From assembly GCA_017984435.1 (NCBI GenBank), contig JAGNZK010000011.1:1-64000 (forward strand): a DNA stretch of 64,000 nt. The letters are read 5' to 3'. Numbering within the stretch: position 1 is the stretch's first letter; the number at the start of each line of letters is the position of its first letter. The translations under genes were made by a program, and so were the position numbers. Origin of the DNA: Nitrosomonas sp. (lineage in GTDB: Bacteria > Pseudomonadota > Gammaproteobacteria > Burkholderiales > Nitrosomonadaceae). The notes under the pieces were generated by a model. The model saw only the letters and a list, made by a program, of their open reading frames with translations, had not been told where the DNA came from and searched no databases. Shown here piece by piece: positions 8,765 to 17,157 of this stretch.

Positions 8765-9748
8765 ATGGATTGGTCTTTATCGATTGACAAAGCATTACCC
8801 AAACCTCTACGCGTCATTCTGCGAGGAGTCGGACAAGTATTTTTCTGTTGCAATGCAGTGACAGGTCTTATTTTTCTGGCCGCTTTATATGTTGGAGGAA
8901 TTACTGCAGGGCTTGCTGCCACCGTGGGCGTGATAAGCAGCACCATTGCCGCTTATTTACTGGGATTCTCAGAGGATGATATCGACGCAGGATTATATGG
9001 ATTCAATGGCACTCTCGTAGGGCCTTGTTTATTTCTATTTCTTGAACATACGCCGCAGCTCTGGTTATATGTGGTACTTGCCTCGATATTATCAACCGTT
9101 GTGTTAGCCGCTTTGATGCGAATCTTACAACCCTATAACATCCCCGCTTCCACTTCACCCTTTGTTTTAACGTGTTGGATGTTTATGGTTGCGGTTTATT
9201 CCTTTGATGGGTTCTCGCGCAGCCCAGTGCTGCCAGTACCGGGAATTCCCGCAGATATTGCTGCCACTTCAGTGATCGCGACAGAGTTTGCAACCCTGAC
9301 TCAAGATGCGGCTGAAGCCTGGTACACAGCCGTCACCAAGGGTATTGGAGAGGTTATGTTCGCTGATAGCGTTATAGTTGGCATTCTATTTCTTATCGGT
9401 ATTGCAATAACTTCATTGCGGGGTGCATCCATGGCGCTAGCAGGCGCAATTGTTGGTGTCGTATTGCCTATCTGTCTGGGCGCCGATAAAACGCTAATCG
9501 AAATGGGATTGTATGCATTTAATCCGGTACTAACGATGATGGCGGTTGGTTGGGTTTTTCTAAAACCTACTACCGGCACTGCAATTCTTGCACTATTGGC
9601 TGGCATGCTGACTGTTATCTGTCAGGCTGGGCTGGCTAATTTCCTCGCGCCGATTGGCTTGCCGACACTGACATTTCCTTTTGTTCTCGTTATGTGGATG
9701 TTTTTATTCGCTGCAAGCAAATCCAAACACTGGGGAAATTCTAACTAA
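8765..9748 (+). CDS. Urea channel/transporter, UT (SLC14) family
   Basis: 327 residues from the ATG at 8765, chosen because AAGGAG lies nine bases upstream; an upstream in-frame TTG has no such site. The protein is strongly hydrophobic with about ten membrane spans and shows the internal duplication typical of UT proteins. The twin selectivity motifs are NIPASTSPFVLTCW in the first half and GLPTLTFPFVLVMW in the second, with repeated GLYGFNGTLVG and GLYAFNPVLTM segments. It should conduct urea across the inner membrane for the adjacent urease. An intrinsic terminator follows at 9773–9797. Confidence 0.93.
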   Translation: MDWSLSIDKALPKPLRVILRGVGQVFFCCNAVTGLIFLAALYVGGITAGLAATVGVISSTIAAYLLGFSEDDIDAGLYGFNGTLVGPCLFLFLEHTPQLWLYVVLASILSTVVLAALMRILQPYNIPASTSPFVLTCWMFMVAVYSFDGFSRSPVLPVPGIPADIAATSVIATEFATLTQDAAEAWYTAVTKGIGEVMFADSVIVGILFLIGIAITSLRGASMALAGAIVGVVLPICLGADKTLIEMGLYAFNPVLTMMAVGWVFLKPTTGTAILALLAGMLTVICQAGLANFLAPIGLPTLTFPFVLVMWMFLFAASKSKHWGNSN

Positions 9749-9772
9749 CCAGAGACTATATATTCTGAAATT

Positions 9773-9797
9773 AAACCCGCCCAGTGGCGGGTTTTTT
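9773..9797. terminator. Bidirectional intrinsic terminator
   Basis: 9-bp perfect stem (9773–9781 and 9786–9794) with a 4-nt loop and a T run at 9792–9797 on the plus strand. The complementary A run at 9773–9775 gives a shorter U stretch on the other strand. It lies between the convergent urea channel and nikR genes and can end both transcripts. Confidence 0.85.
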
Positions 9798-9817
9798 ATT
9801 GATAACCTAAAAAAATA

Positions 9818-10279
9818 TCAAGTGTGCGGGCTGCAATGCGTATGCGGCACGTTAGCGTGTGAATGGCGTTCCTGTGAAAGCTCAATGGGCACAATATGCA
9901 ATTTGCCATGCCGTACTCCATTTGTGGCAATCACCTGATTTGCAAAGCGCCTGACATCTTGAATTGTGCCTCGAAGCATCACGACTTCAAGACAGTTATC
10001 ATGATCCATATGGACATGCATACTCGACAAGGTTAAGTCATGATGATGGTGATGCGCAGCCGTTACTTGACTGGCCAAATCTCTTTCGTGATGATTATAA
10101 ATATAACTCAACGTAGCAATACAGTAACCTTTGTTATCTTTCTCCGACCGGGAAGTTTCAAGATACTCCCGGATAAGATCACGAATCGCCTCTGAACGAT
10201 TATTATAACCACGTGCATGCGCTACCTTATCGAATTGCGCAAAAAGTTGGTCATCCATTGAGATCGTAAAACGTTCCAT
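9818..10279 (-). CDS. nikR: Nickel-responsive transcriptional regulator NikR
   Basis: 153 residues from the ATG at 10279, where the protein begins MERFTISMDDQLFAQFD; a longer in-frame start at 10309 lacks support. The N-terminal ribbon-helix-helix DNA-binding domain includes YNNRSEAIRDLIREYL. The C-terminal ACT-like metal domain has HVHMDHDNC, matching the H87/H89/C95 ligands of the E. coli protein in exact spacing. With nickel bound, NikR usually represses nickel uptake genes. It sits between the urease operon and a metal-import locus, and a NikR-like palindrome lies at 12,511–12,547. The histidine run before the ligands is longer than usual. Confidence 0.95.
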   Translation of the reverse strand: MERFTISMDDQLFAQFDKVAHARGYNNRSEAIRDLIREYLETSRSEKDNKGYCIATLSYIYNHHERDLASQVTAAHHHHHDLTLSSMHVHMDHDNCLEVVMLRGTIQDVRRFANQVIATNGVRHGKLHIVPIELSQERHSHANVPHTHCSPHT

Positions 10280-10377
10280 AAATTGTTTTCCCTGAATACT
10301 TATCTGCAAGAATTAATCAAGATACGAAATCTAATTCTATCTGTAAATTAAAAGAATTGTAAATTCATTATATTGAC

Positions 10378-12444
10378 TTAGAAATTAGCTACCAAATTGA
10401 CACGAAATGAGCGGCTCTCAATTGGATGAAAATGCACGTCACTCACACCGGTGAGAGATTCACCAGGGAGCCTGGAAGTATAGTAATAATCAATCGCGTG
10501 AGCCTTTGTATTCAACAGATTGAACCCCTGCAACATCATGCGTACATTTTTGCCGATCTTGTAACCGATTTGACCATTTAACGTAACTGTGTGATTGGAT
10601 TGCACACTGTTATCTTCGATGAGTGATCGCTTACCAAAATAACGAAGTTGCGCGCTCCCAAAAAGAGGGCCAATGTTATCGATGGAAACTGCCAGTTTGC
10701 CTACCCCTCTAATTGCTCCCGGTATGTAATCACCACTCGGATCAAAATCACTGAAGCGTGCACGTGCCAATGCGTAATCTACATCGACTGTTAACCAATC
10801 AGTAGGCATATAAAATGTTGAGATTTCGAACCCCTCCCGCGTGCTTGGACGACTTGCTTCCGTTGTTCCGGCATCACCAACGAATAACAATTCTGAAGCC
10901 ATATCCAGGCGAAACAATGCAAAGGAAGCTTGTAAACCGGGAACAATCGCCGTACGCAATCCGACTTCGTATCCAGTTGAACGTACCAGAGGATTTACCC
11001 TGTTGATGGGATCACCCGATTTGGGATCCACGGTAGACGTCGTTCCTCGTGCATCATTACTATGAAACCCACTGCCATAATTAAAATAGAATTCCGTTTG
11101 TACCCAAGGCCCGAAAATCAGACTTAGCTTAGGATTAGTCATACTGTCATAGCGATTGCCCGAATTAACATTCTGATGGCTGGTGACATCAAACCAGTAG
11201 TAATCAGAACGCACGCCGGCCACACTGCGGAATTTCTCCAGCCACTGTATGCTGTTCTGATAGTAAATTCCTACACTATTCTGGTTAATATGGTCTCTAC
11301 GGGTAGTCGAGAGTGTTTGGCGCGCTTTTGTACTTAATAATCCGTTGTCAATGACATCATTCTGAAATTGAACGCCCACTGTATTTTCCACCTCAAATCC
11401 GGCAATCTTATTTGTCCAGAGATGACTCAAATTCATAGCGGATTGAAAGCGCTTATCGACCTGGGAAAACTGATCTCCATTCACGGGATCATCCAGGAAA
11501 TAGGTGAAATTTGAAAACAAAGCCAAATTGGTATGGAGAGTATATAAATTCAATTGCGTGATACCGAAACGGCTTATATGCTGGAGTGCGCTTGAAAGGC
11601 TGTAACGGTGAGCCTCGCCACCATCAGTCGGATCAATGGCACCCAATCGAGGAATTAAACCATTCGCCACCGCTCTTTGTGGAATTTGATCCGTTGAATT
11701 CCAGTTTCCACCATAACCCATTGCCGTGATATTAAATTTAGTGGGCCCTACATCCTGGCTATAGCGTAATACTCCATTGAATTTCTTAAAATCCTCATGT
11801 TTAATCCATGGGCCATCTTTAGTGAGTAGTTCTACCGCATATAGAACATCTCCGCTCCCCACTTCATGTGATTTTGCCACTAATCCACGCATGAATCCTT
11901 GCTGTCCCAAACCATAACTGGCAATACCTTGTGGCAACTTATCAACATAACCCATACTGACAGCACCCGCTGAGGAGAAATCTCCTTGGTTCGCGTAATA
12001 AGGCCCCTTGAGATACTGTATATTTCCTGCCAGTTCCGGAATAATAAAATTGGTATCTGCCCAGCCTTGCCCATGACCATGCGAACGTTGATTGACCAGC
12101 ATGCCATCGACGGTAATCCGCAGATCTGTACCGTGATCAAGATTAAATCCACGTAAAAAATACTGATTTGCTTTCCCTTCACCGCTATGTTGAGTGACAA
12201 TCAGGCCTGGCACACTTTCCAGTAACTCTCCCGGTCGGTAAACTGTGCGCGAATCAAGCTGCTGCTTTAAGACGGTACCTTCATTCGCGGAATTTGCAGT
12301 GCCTATCAACTGTTTCGTATTTGCACGTACCGTTACTTCATTCAGTGTCGGTACGCCGGCTGCATTGGCTAATAGTGATATCCCACCCACCCCACAAAAA
12401 ATGCTGCCGATGATTGATTTAATGATTATCATCGTTTTCTTCAT
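10378..12444 (-). CDS. TonB-dependent outer-membrane receptor (probable nickel/metal uptake)
   Basis: 688 residues with an N-terminal signal peptide (hydrophobic SIIGSIFCGVGGISLLANA). A plug domain follows, with LNEVTVRA as the TonB-box-like region, RPGELLESVPGLIV and QYFLRGFNLDHGTDLR, and then a 22-strand-type barrel ending in FRVNLVANF with terminal phenylalanine. The plug contains a histidine-rich loop (QRSHGHGQGW). It is divergent from an ABC metal importer, and both promoters flank a NikR-like palindrome. It probably imports nickel or a nickel chelate, but the substrate is inferred from context and could be cobalt or another metal. Confidence 0.9.
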   Translation of the reverse strand: MKKTMIIIKSIIGSIFCGVGGISLLANAAGVPTLNEVTVRANTKQLIGTANSANEGTVLKQQLDSRTVYRPGELLESVPGLIVTQHSGEGKANQYFLRGFNLDHGTDLRITVDGMLVNQRSHGHGQGWADTNFIIPELAGNIQYLKGPYYANQGDFSSAGAVSMGYVDKLPQGIASYGLGQQGFMRGLVAKSHEVGSGDVLYAVELLTKDGPWIKHEDFKKFNGVLRYSQDVGPTKFNITAMGYGGNWNSTDQIPQRAVANGLIPRLGAIDPTDGGEAHRYSLSSALQHISRFGITQLNLYTLHTNLALFSNFTYFLDDPVNGDQFSQVDKRFQSAMNLSHLWTNKIAGFEVENTVGVQFQNDVIDNGLLSTKARQTLSTTRRDHINQNSVGIYYQNSIQWLEKFRSVAGVRSDYYWFDVTSHQNVNSGNRYDSMTNPKLSLIFGPWVQTEFYFNYGSGFHSNDARGTTSTVDPKSGDPINRVNPLVRSTGYEVGLRTAIVPGLQASFALFRLDMASELLFVGDAGTTEASRPSTREGFEISTFYMPTDWLTVDVDYALARARFSDFDPSGDYIPGAIRGVGKLAVSIDNIGPLFGSAQLRYFGKRSLIEDNSVQSNHTVTLNGQIGYKIGKNVRMMLQGFNLLNTKAHAIDYYYTSRLPGESLTGVSDVHFHPIESRSFRVNLVANF

Positions 12445-12510
12445 GTTCTTTTTTCCGAGACTTATTGTTATTATTTCCTACAAATAACATAGGAAATAAT
12501 ATATTACCCC

Positions 12511-12547
12511 ATAATGTATGATAAATTTACTATTTTTCATACATTAT
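12511..12547. promoter_or_regulatory. Candidate NikR operator
   Basis: Perfect inverted repeat with 11-bp arms (12511–12521 and 12537–12547) and a 15-nt spacer. It contains GTATGA and TCATAC half-sites. The E. coli NikR operator is GTATGA-N16-TCATAC, so this site has the same half-sites with one base less between them. It sits between the divergent receptor and ABC transporter starts, within 70 bp of both, and nikR itself is adjacent. Confidence 0.7.
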
Positions 12548-12612
12548 TTGATTAGAATGAATTATCACAACTCACAATAAATTTTTAATGAATAAGACTC
12601 AGGAAAATCGCT

Positions 12613-13581
12613 ATGAAAATATCCGTTAATCACGCTTTAAATTCTTTACTATTCTTAGTAATCCTCTCCTTTCAAAATATAATTCTTGCGTCAGGTATCC
12701 CTGAGAAACTCAAAATTGTGACAACGGTTTCCCCCATTACCAATATTGTGCAAAATATTGGGGGCATGCATATCAAGGTAATCGGGATCGTTCCGGATGG
12801 AGCCGATTCTCACACGTTCGAACCCATTCCTTCTGATGTAAAAACACTGCAAGCGGCCGACATGATTATCGTGAATGGCCTTGATCTGGAGTTACCCACC
12901 CTAATACTGGCAGAGAAGGTGAAAAAAACCGGGACTCTGATTTTACAACTCGGAAACCGCGCACTGAAGCAAGAAGATTGGCAATATGATTTTAGTTTCC
13001 CGCGCGAGCACGGGCATCCCAATCCTCATTTATGGCTGAATATCGAATTGGTCATGCGTTACGCTGAAATAATCAAGGACAATCTCGTTGCACTTGATCC
13101 AACAAACAAAGCTAGTTATATTTCAAATACAAAAACTTATATCGAGAAACTGCAAAGATTGGATCAAGCAATATTCCAATGTGTTAAAACAATTCCTGAG
13201 AATAATCGTAAGCTTGTGACTTACCACGATTCCTTTGCTTATTTTGCACCCCGTTATGGCATGACAGTGATTGCCGCAGTGCAACCTGCCGATTTTTCTG
13301 AACCAGGCCCGCAAGAAATTATTAGCATTATTAAGCAGATCAAAAAAACCAACGTACCTGCAATATTTGGTTCAGAAGTTTTTCCCAGTAAAGTGATGGA
13401 ACAAATTGCACGCGAAGCAAACGTCAAATTTATTGATCAACTTTCAGATGACGAACTACCTGCCCCACCTAATAACTCTTTTATTGGTATGATGCGCAAC
13501 AACATGACGATCATGACAGAAGCACTCGAGGGTAATTCAATTTGTATGGCCGATATTGATGCAAGCAACATTCCATTCTGA
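12613..13581 (+). CDS. Metal ABC transporter substrate-binding protein (ZnuA/TroA family)
   Basis: 322 residues with a signal peptide (LLFLVILSFQNIILA). Cluster A-I metal ligands are visible as histidines in DGADSHTFEP, HPNPHLWL and TYHDSFAYF, with an acidic candidate in IDQLSDDELP. A short HGHPNPH segment replaces the long His-rich loop of true ZnuA. It captures a divalent metal in the periplasm and passes it to the permease encoded two genes downstream. The family usually carries zinc or manganese; here the NikR-like operator and urease context point to nickel. The gene overlaps the ATPase gene by about 23 bp, so translation is coupled. Confidence 0.9.
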   Translation: MKISVNHALNSLLFLVILSFQNIILASGIPEKLKIVTTVSPITNIVQNIGGMHIKVIGIVPDGADSHTFEPIPSDVKTLQAADMIIVNGLDLELPTLILAEKVKKTGTLILQLGNRALKQEDWQYDFSFPREHGHPNPHLWLNIELVMRYAEIIKDNLVALDPTNKASYISNTKTYIEKLQRLDQAIFQCVKTIPENNRKLVTYHDSFAYFAPRYGMTVIAAVQPADFSEPGPQEIISIIKQIKKTNVPAIFGSEVFPSKVMEQIAREANVKFIDQLSDDELPAPPNNSFIGMMRNNMTIMTEALEGNSICMADIDASNIPF

Positions 13582-14377
13582 TTCGCAATTAAATCCTGCC
13601 GTCGAGTTAAGCAACGTCATTGCCGGTTATGAGCAAAATATCGTATTCACCGATCTGTCATTGGGAATTGCTGCAGGTCAATTTACCGGCATTGTAGGCC
13701 CCACTGCCTGTGGCAAAACCACGCTGCTTAAAATCATTTTAGGCGTTCATCCCGTCATTTCCGGCAATGTTCAATTGCACAATAAACCTGCAGGCAAAAC
13801 CAAACCGGGTACTGTCGGCTATGTGCCGCAATTGGGCAGTGTCGACTGGAATTTTCCGGTTACTGTAGAAGAAGTGATCATGATGGGGCTGTACACCAAT
13901 GGACGTATCTGGCCTTGGCTCAGCAAACAAGAGCGCATCCGTGTTCAAGATCTTGCCTATCGATTAGGTGTTAGTGACTGCTTGAAACAACACATCAGTG
14001 AAATATCAGGCGGCCAACGACAACGTGCATTCCTCGCACGTGCATTGATCAGCAATCCCAAACTTCTGATACTGGATGAGCCTACCTCAGGCGTCGATAT
14101 CAAAACTCAGCATGAGGTACTGCATCTATTGAGCGACATCAACAGTGAAGGCATCACCATTTTATTGACCACGCATGACCTAAACGCGGTTGCCTCCCAT
14201 CTACCATGGGTGATTTGTTTTAACCGAGGTGTTGTGGCGCAAGGCCGACCTTATGATATTTTTACCAATGAAATCCTAACGCAGACTTATGGTGGCGACA
14301 TCGTCATCGTTAAATACGAAGGCCATCTTTTGATCGCCAACAGCACCCCCCTCAATTTCATCAATGCGCACGAATAA
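13559..14377 (+). CDS. Metal ABC transporter ATP-binding protein
   Basis: 272 residues from the ATG at 13559 (a TTG one codon earlier is also in frame). Walker A is GPTACGKTTLL, the Q-loop is YVPQLG, the ABC signature is ISGGQRQRA, Walker B is LLILDEPTSGVD, and the switch histidine is in TTHDLN. It belongs with the ZnuC/MntB-type ATPases. It overlaps the binding-protein gene at its start and the permease gene at its stop, a tight three-gene transport operon. Confidence 0.93.
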   Translation: MQATFHSDSQLNPAVELSNVIAGYEQNIVFTDLSLGIAAGQFTGIVGPTACGKTTLLKIILGVHPVISGNVQLHNKPAGKTKPGTVGYVPQLGSVDWNFPVTVEEVIMMGLYTNGRIWPWLSKQERIRVQDLAYRLGVSDCLKQHISEISGGQRQRAFLARALISNPKLLILDEPTSGVDIKTQHEVLHLLSDINSEGITILLTTHDLNAVASHLPWVICFNRGVVAQGRPYDIFTNEILTQTYGGDIVIVKYEGHLLIANSTPLNFINAHE

Positions 14378-15192
14378 TGGAATTTCTTCTCGAACCGCTC
14401 GAGTATGAATTCTTCCGTCGTGGCTTGCTTGCGGCACTGATGGTGGGTGTGTCAGGTGGTTTAATCGGTGTATACGTGGTGCTACGTGGCATGAGTTATG
14501 TCGGTCACGGATTATCTCACGCAGCCATTGGCGGAGCGATTATAGGCTTTACGCTGAATCTGAATTTTTATGCCGGTGCATGTGGTATGGGTTTAATGGC
14601 CATACTGGTGATCAACAAAATTACCAAAAATAATAAAATAAAACTGGATGCCGCAATCGGTATTGTAACGACCGCTATATTTGCTTTAGGTGTGGCAATC
14701 GTCAGTAAACTACGTAATTTTAAGCAAAACTTCGAGGCGGCCCTGTTTGGAAATATTCTTGGAATCACTGATCAGGACTTGATGATTATCGGACTTGTAG
14801 CCGCTACCACACTTATCACAATGTTTTTTGCGTATCGAGCGCTCCTGTTTTCCACATTTGATAACGAAGCTGCTCGCATCTTTGGAATCCAAACTGAATC
14901 GGTACAATTGTTGTTCTCGCTTCTGCTCACGCTTTCCGTCATTGCTTCGCTAAATGTTATCGGCGTCACCATGGTCGCAGCTACACTCATAGCCCCTGCC
15001 ATGACCGCAAGAATGCTAACCGACAGTTTTAGCAGAATGATCGTTTATTCAACGCTCATCGGTTCTGTCACCGGTTTAGTCGGTATGTATTTAAGTTACA
15101 TTTTTAACGTCGCCTCTGGCGCAACCATCGTACTGTCCAGTGCGTTGTTATTCGGTTTATCATTATTAGCAAAACCACTCCGTAATCCCTAA
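14377..15192 (+). CDS. Metal ABC transporter permease (ZnuB/TroC family)
   Basis: 271 residues; the ATG overlaps the ATPase stop by one base. About eight hydrophobic segments are present. Family motifs include VLRGMSYVGHGLSHAAIGG near residues 32–50 and GVTMVAATLIAPAMTARML in the C-terminal half. It forms the inner-membrane pore for the importer. The gene ends 32 bp before a degenerate IS3-family element, so transcription of anything beyond it may have been interrupted. Confidence 0.93.
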   Translation: MEFLLEPLEYEFFRRGLLAALMVGVSGGLIGVYVVLRGMSYVGHGLSHAAIGGAIIGFTLNLNFYAGACGMGLMAILVINKITKNNKIKLDAAIGIVTTAIFALGVAIVSKLRNFKQNFEAALFGNILGITDQDLMIIGLVAATTLITMFFAYRALLFSTFDNEAARIFGIQTESVQLLFSLLLTLSVIASLNVIGVTMVAATLIAPAMTARMLTDSFSRMIVYSTLIGSVTGLVGMYLSYIFNVASGATIVLSSALLFGLSLLAKPLRNP

Positions 15193-15224
15193 GAAAGTCG
15201 CTACGAAAACGAGCTGTTCGGTTG

Positions 15225-15871
15225 TGAGGTAAGCTGGAAAGAAAGAGTCCGACGTTTCTATAAGATACTGGAAATGGAGGACTGAGATGAAACGGATACC
15301 AAGAGGGATTTACACGCAGGAATTTCGGGCGCAGGCAGTGAGTCTGCATGAAGTGGATGGTTTGACGATATCTGAAGCGGCAAGGCGATTTTCATTGCCG
15401 CCAGGAACGCTGAAGAACTGGATACATGCAGCACGCCTGGACAAATTGGATGATATTGGCAAGAATCAGAAGCCGTTGACCGAGCTGGAAATGGAGTTGG
15501 TCCGGGCCAAGCGCAAACTAGCTGAAGTCAAGATGGAGCGTGATTTGCTAAAAAAAAGCAACGGCCTACTTTGCGAAGGAGTCGCGGTGAAGTACGGTCG
15601 AATGGAATCCCTGCGACAACACTATCCGGTAGCGTTGATGAGCCGCGTTTTCGAAGTTTCTGAGAGTGGCTATTACGCCTGGCGTGATCGCCCTTTATCG
15701 GCGCGAGCACAGGCAATACAGGAGATCACCGAGTACATCGAAATCTCCTACAACCGGCAACGAAAACAGGCCCGCCTCGGCTACCTGTCGCCCGCTGCAT
15801 TCATGCGGCAATATTATGAAAAGCTATTTGCCGCTTAACCTGTTGGATTCCACTATTGCCAACTGACCTCA
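15225..15871 (+). mobile_element. IS3-family element with internal deletion
   Basis: 647-bp element bounded by imperfect terminal inverted repeats: TGAGGTAAGCTGG at 15225–15237 and, at the right end, the complement of TGAGGTCAGTTGG ending at 15871 (11 of 13 match). It holds a complete orfA region and only the two ends of orfB, so the DDE catalytic core is gone. No target-site duplication is visible (TTG on the left, AAT on the right). The element cannot move itself; it might be mobilised by a full copy elsewhere. Confidence 0.85.
15287..15838 (+). pseudogene. IS3-family transposase, OrfA fused to remnants of OrfB
   Basis: 183 residues. The first 95 or so are OrfA: a helix-turn-helix (LTISEAARRFSLPPGTLKNW) and a leucine-zipper-like coil (ELEMELVRAKRKLAEVKMER). 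An eight-A run at 15550–15557 follows. One frame across it reads KKATAYFAKESR and stops, the normal OrfA end; the frame annotated here continues directly into OrfB (VKYGRMESLRQHYPVALMS). OrfB then jumps at about 15715 from its N-terminal region to its last residues (RLGYLSPAAFM...YYEKLFAA), losing roughly 190 residues with the catalytic core. The A run is the usual site of programmed -1 frameshifting in this family. The product is inactive as a transposase but could still bind the element's ends. Confidence 0.85.
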
Positions 15872-15997
15872 AATGCGGATTGGTTGTCCGTGAAGAGACT
15901 TGCCAAAGATATTTGGCAAATTGGTATTACACAAGAGCGGTTCATGCATCTATACGTATCCTTGATACGCTACTACCGTAAAACCGGCAGTACTTAA
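15872..15997 (+). pseudogene. Orphan 3' gene fragment beside the IS element
   Basis: A 41-codon open stretch begins at the right IS boundary without a start codon, reads NADWLSVKRLAKDIWQIG then ITQERFMHLYVSLIRYYRKT, and ends at a TAA (15995–15997). It has protein-like composition and looks like the C-terminus of a gene cut by the insertion. No family was recognised. Its stop overlaps the stop of the convergent gene on the other strand. A chance open frame cannot be excluded. Confidence 0.35.
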
Positions 15998-17067
15998 CTT
16001 ACCGGTATATTCTGTATAAATGATATTTGCGCAGGAGGAATCTGCAATACATCGACGATAGTTTGAGAACTCAGTGCCACTTGGTCTAAAACAGGCAATC
16101 CAGCTGCATCTACCGCTTCAATGATCGCCAAGGGGGAAGCCGTTAAGCGACCGCTGATTGCTGTTACTGGTAAATTCTTACGTCTTAGGCACTCGACACC
16201 CGCTACCGCATCCGTTATATCACTTGCTGCAAGAATTACGCTATCCACAATTTTTGCAAACACCCGAGAATTTAATAAGGCAGCTGTCTCGCTTTGAAAC
16301 AAACCGTCAGCCACTTCAATGATAATTGCATCCACTCTGGCGACACTCAAATGGATAACCAGCATTTCTACAATATTGTCAATCTGTTCCGGTGTGGCAA
16401 GGTATGTCGATGGAAAACCTGCATGGGTAAAATCCAAAGTTAATGTAGCGCCAGCCTCGGCCATCAACTCAGCATTCTTCGCTGAGCCAGTACCCGTCAC
16501 CTTGGCAACGCCTACTGTATATCCAGCGTTGGTCAAGCCACGAATCATGGTTGCCGCCGTAGCTGTTTGATCGGCAGCCATTGTCGTGCCAATCACTGCC
16601 ACTGTATAAGGGTAAGGAAACAAACATACCAGTTTAGGTAAAGCCGTATCTCTCAGGTTGATTCGTTTTCCATTGCTATCCGCTAATAAACCAATTGGTT
16701 GAATGCTGGTAGATGCTAGATTGGTATGATGGCGATTCACGCGTGCTGCGATACCCCCCGCTGCCACCAGATCGCACGCCCCCAAATCTTTGGGAACCTG
16801 AGCTTCGAACTGATCCTGCGCATAGCGATTACCGTAGCACACGATAATTTCGTCCCCTATACACAAAGCGGAATGGCGATTATGCATCAATTCCAGCTCG
16901 TTCTGGTGGCCTACTTTTGTTACTTTCGCCAGTAGCATATCTCCGTTATCCGGAATAACATCGTCTTCCTGCCACAAGACCGCTACCGATTCCAGTCTTA
17001 GATTACGCGGAGTGTAAGCTATTTTGGCATTCAATAAGCGCTCTTGGCTAATGTGTGAGATGTTCAT
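15994..17067 (-). CDS. P-loop-type protein (DUF1611-like) with decayed Walker A
   Basis: 357 residues. An N-terminal beta-rich domain of about 140 residues precedes a P-loop NTPase-like domain that starts YTVAVIGTTMAADQTATAA. Related proteins, as I recall them, carry GTSMNSGKTTT here, so the GK of Walker A has become DQ and nucleotide binding is doubtful. Later segments VGVAKVTGTGSAKNAE, TLDFTHAGFPSTYLA, IIIEVADGLFQSETA and PVTAISGRLTASPLAI keep the family pattern and suggest a maintained fold. The gene follows an RTX-like gene on the same strand, separated by a weak hairpin. Function is unknown. Confidence 0.6.
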   Translation of the reverse strand: MNISHISQERLLNAKIAYTPRNLRLESVAVLWQEDDVIPDNGDMLLAKVTKVGHQNELELMHNRHSALCIGDEIIVCYGNRYAQDQFEAQVPKDLGACDLVAAGGIAARVNRHHTNLASTSIQPIGLLADSNGKRINLRDTALPKLVCLFPYPYTVAVIGTTMAADQTATAATMIRGLTNAGYTVGVAKVTGTGSAKNAELMAEAGATLTLDFTHAGFPSTYLATPEQIDNIVEMLVIHLSVARVDAIIIEVADGLFQSETAALLNSRVFAKIVDSVILAASDITDAVAGVECLRRKNLPVTAISGRLTASPLAIIEAVDAAGLPVLDQVALSSQTIVDVLQIPPAQISFIQNIPVS

Positions 17068-17122
17068 TTTTAATACCTTTTCTATGTGCTTTAGAAAATG
17101 GTGATAACCCTTCTAAAAACCA

Positions 17123-17150
17123 TAAGGGAACAATTCAAATGTCCCCTTTG
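17123..17150 (-). terminator. Weak hairpin after the RTX-like gene
   Basis: Stem of about 8 bp with one mismatch (AAGGGAAC at 17123–17134 region against GTCCCCTT at about 17142–17150). On the minus strand it follows the stop of the RTX-like gene and is succeeded by ATGGTTTTT. It may partially end transcription before the downstream P-loop gene. Exact boundaries are approximate. Confidence 0.35.
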
Positions 17151-17157
17151 TTTTATG

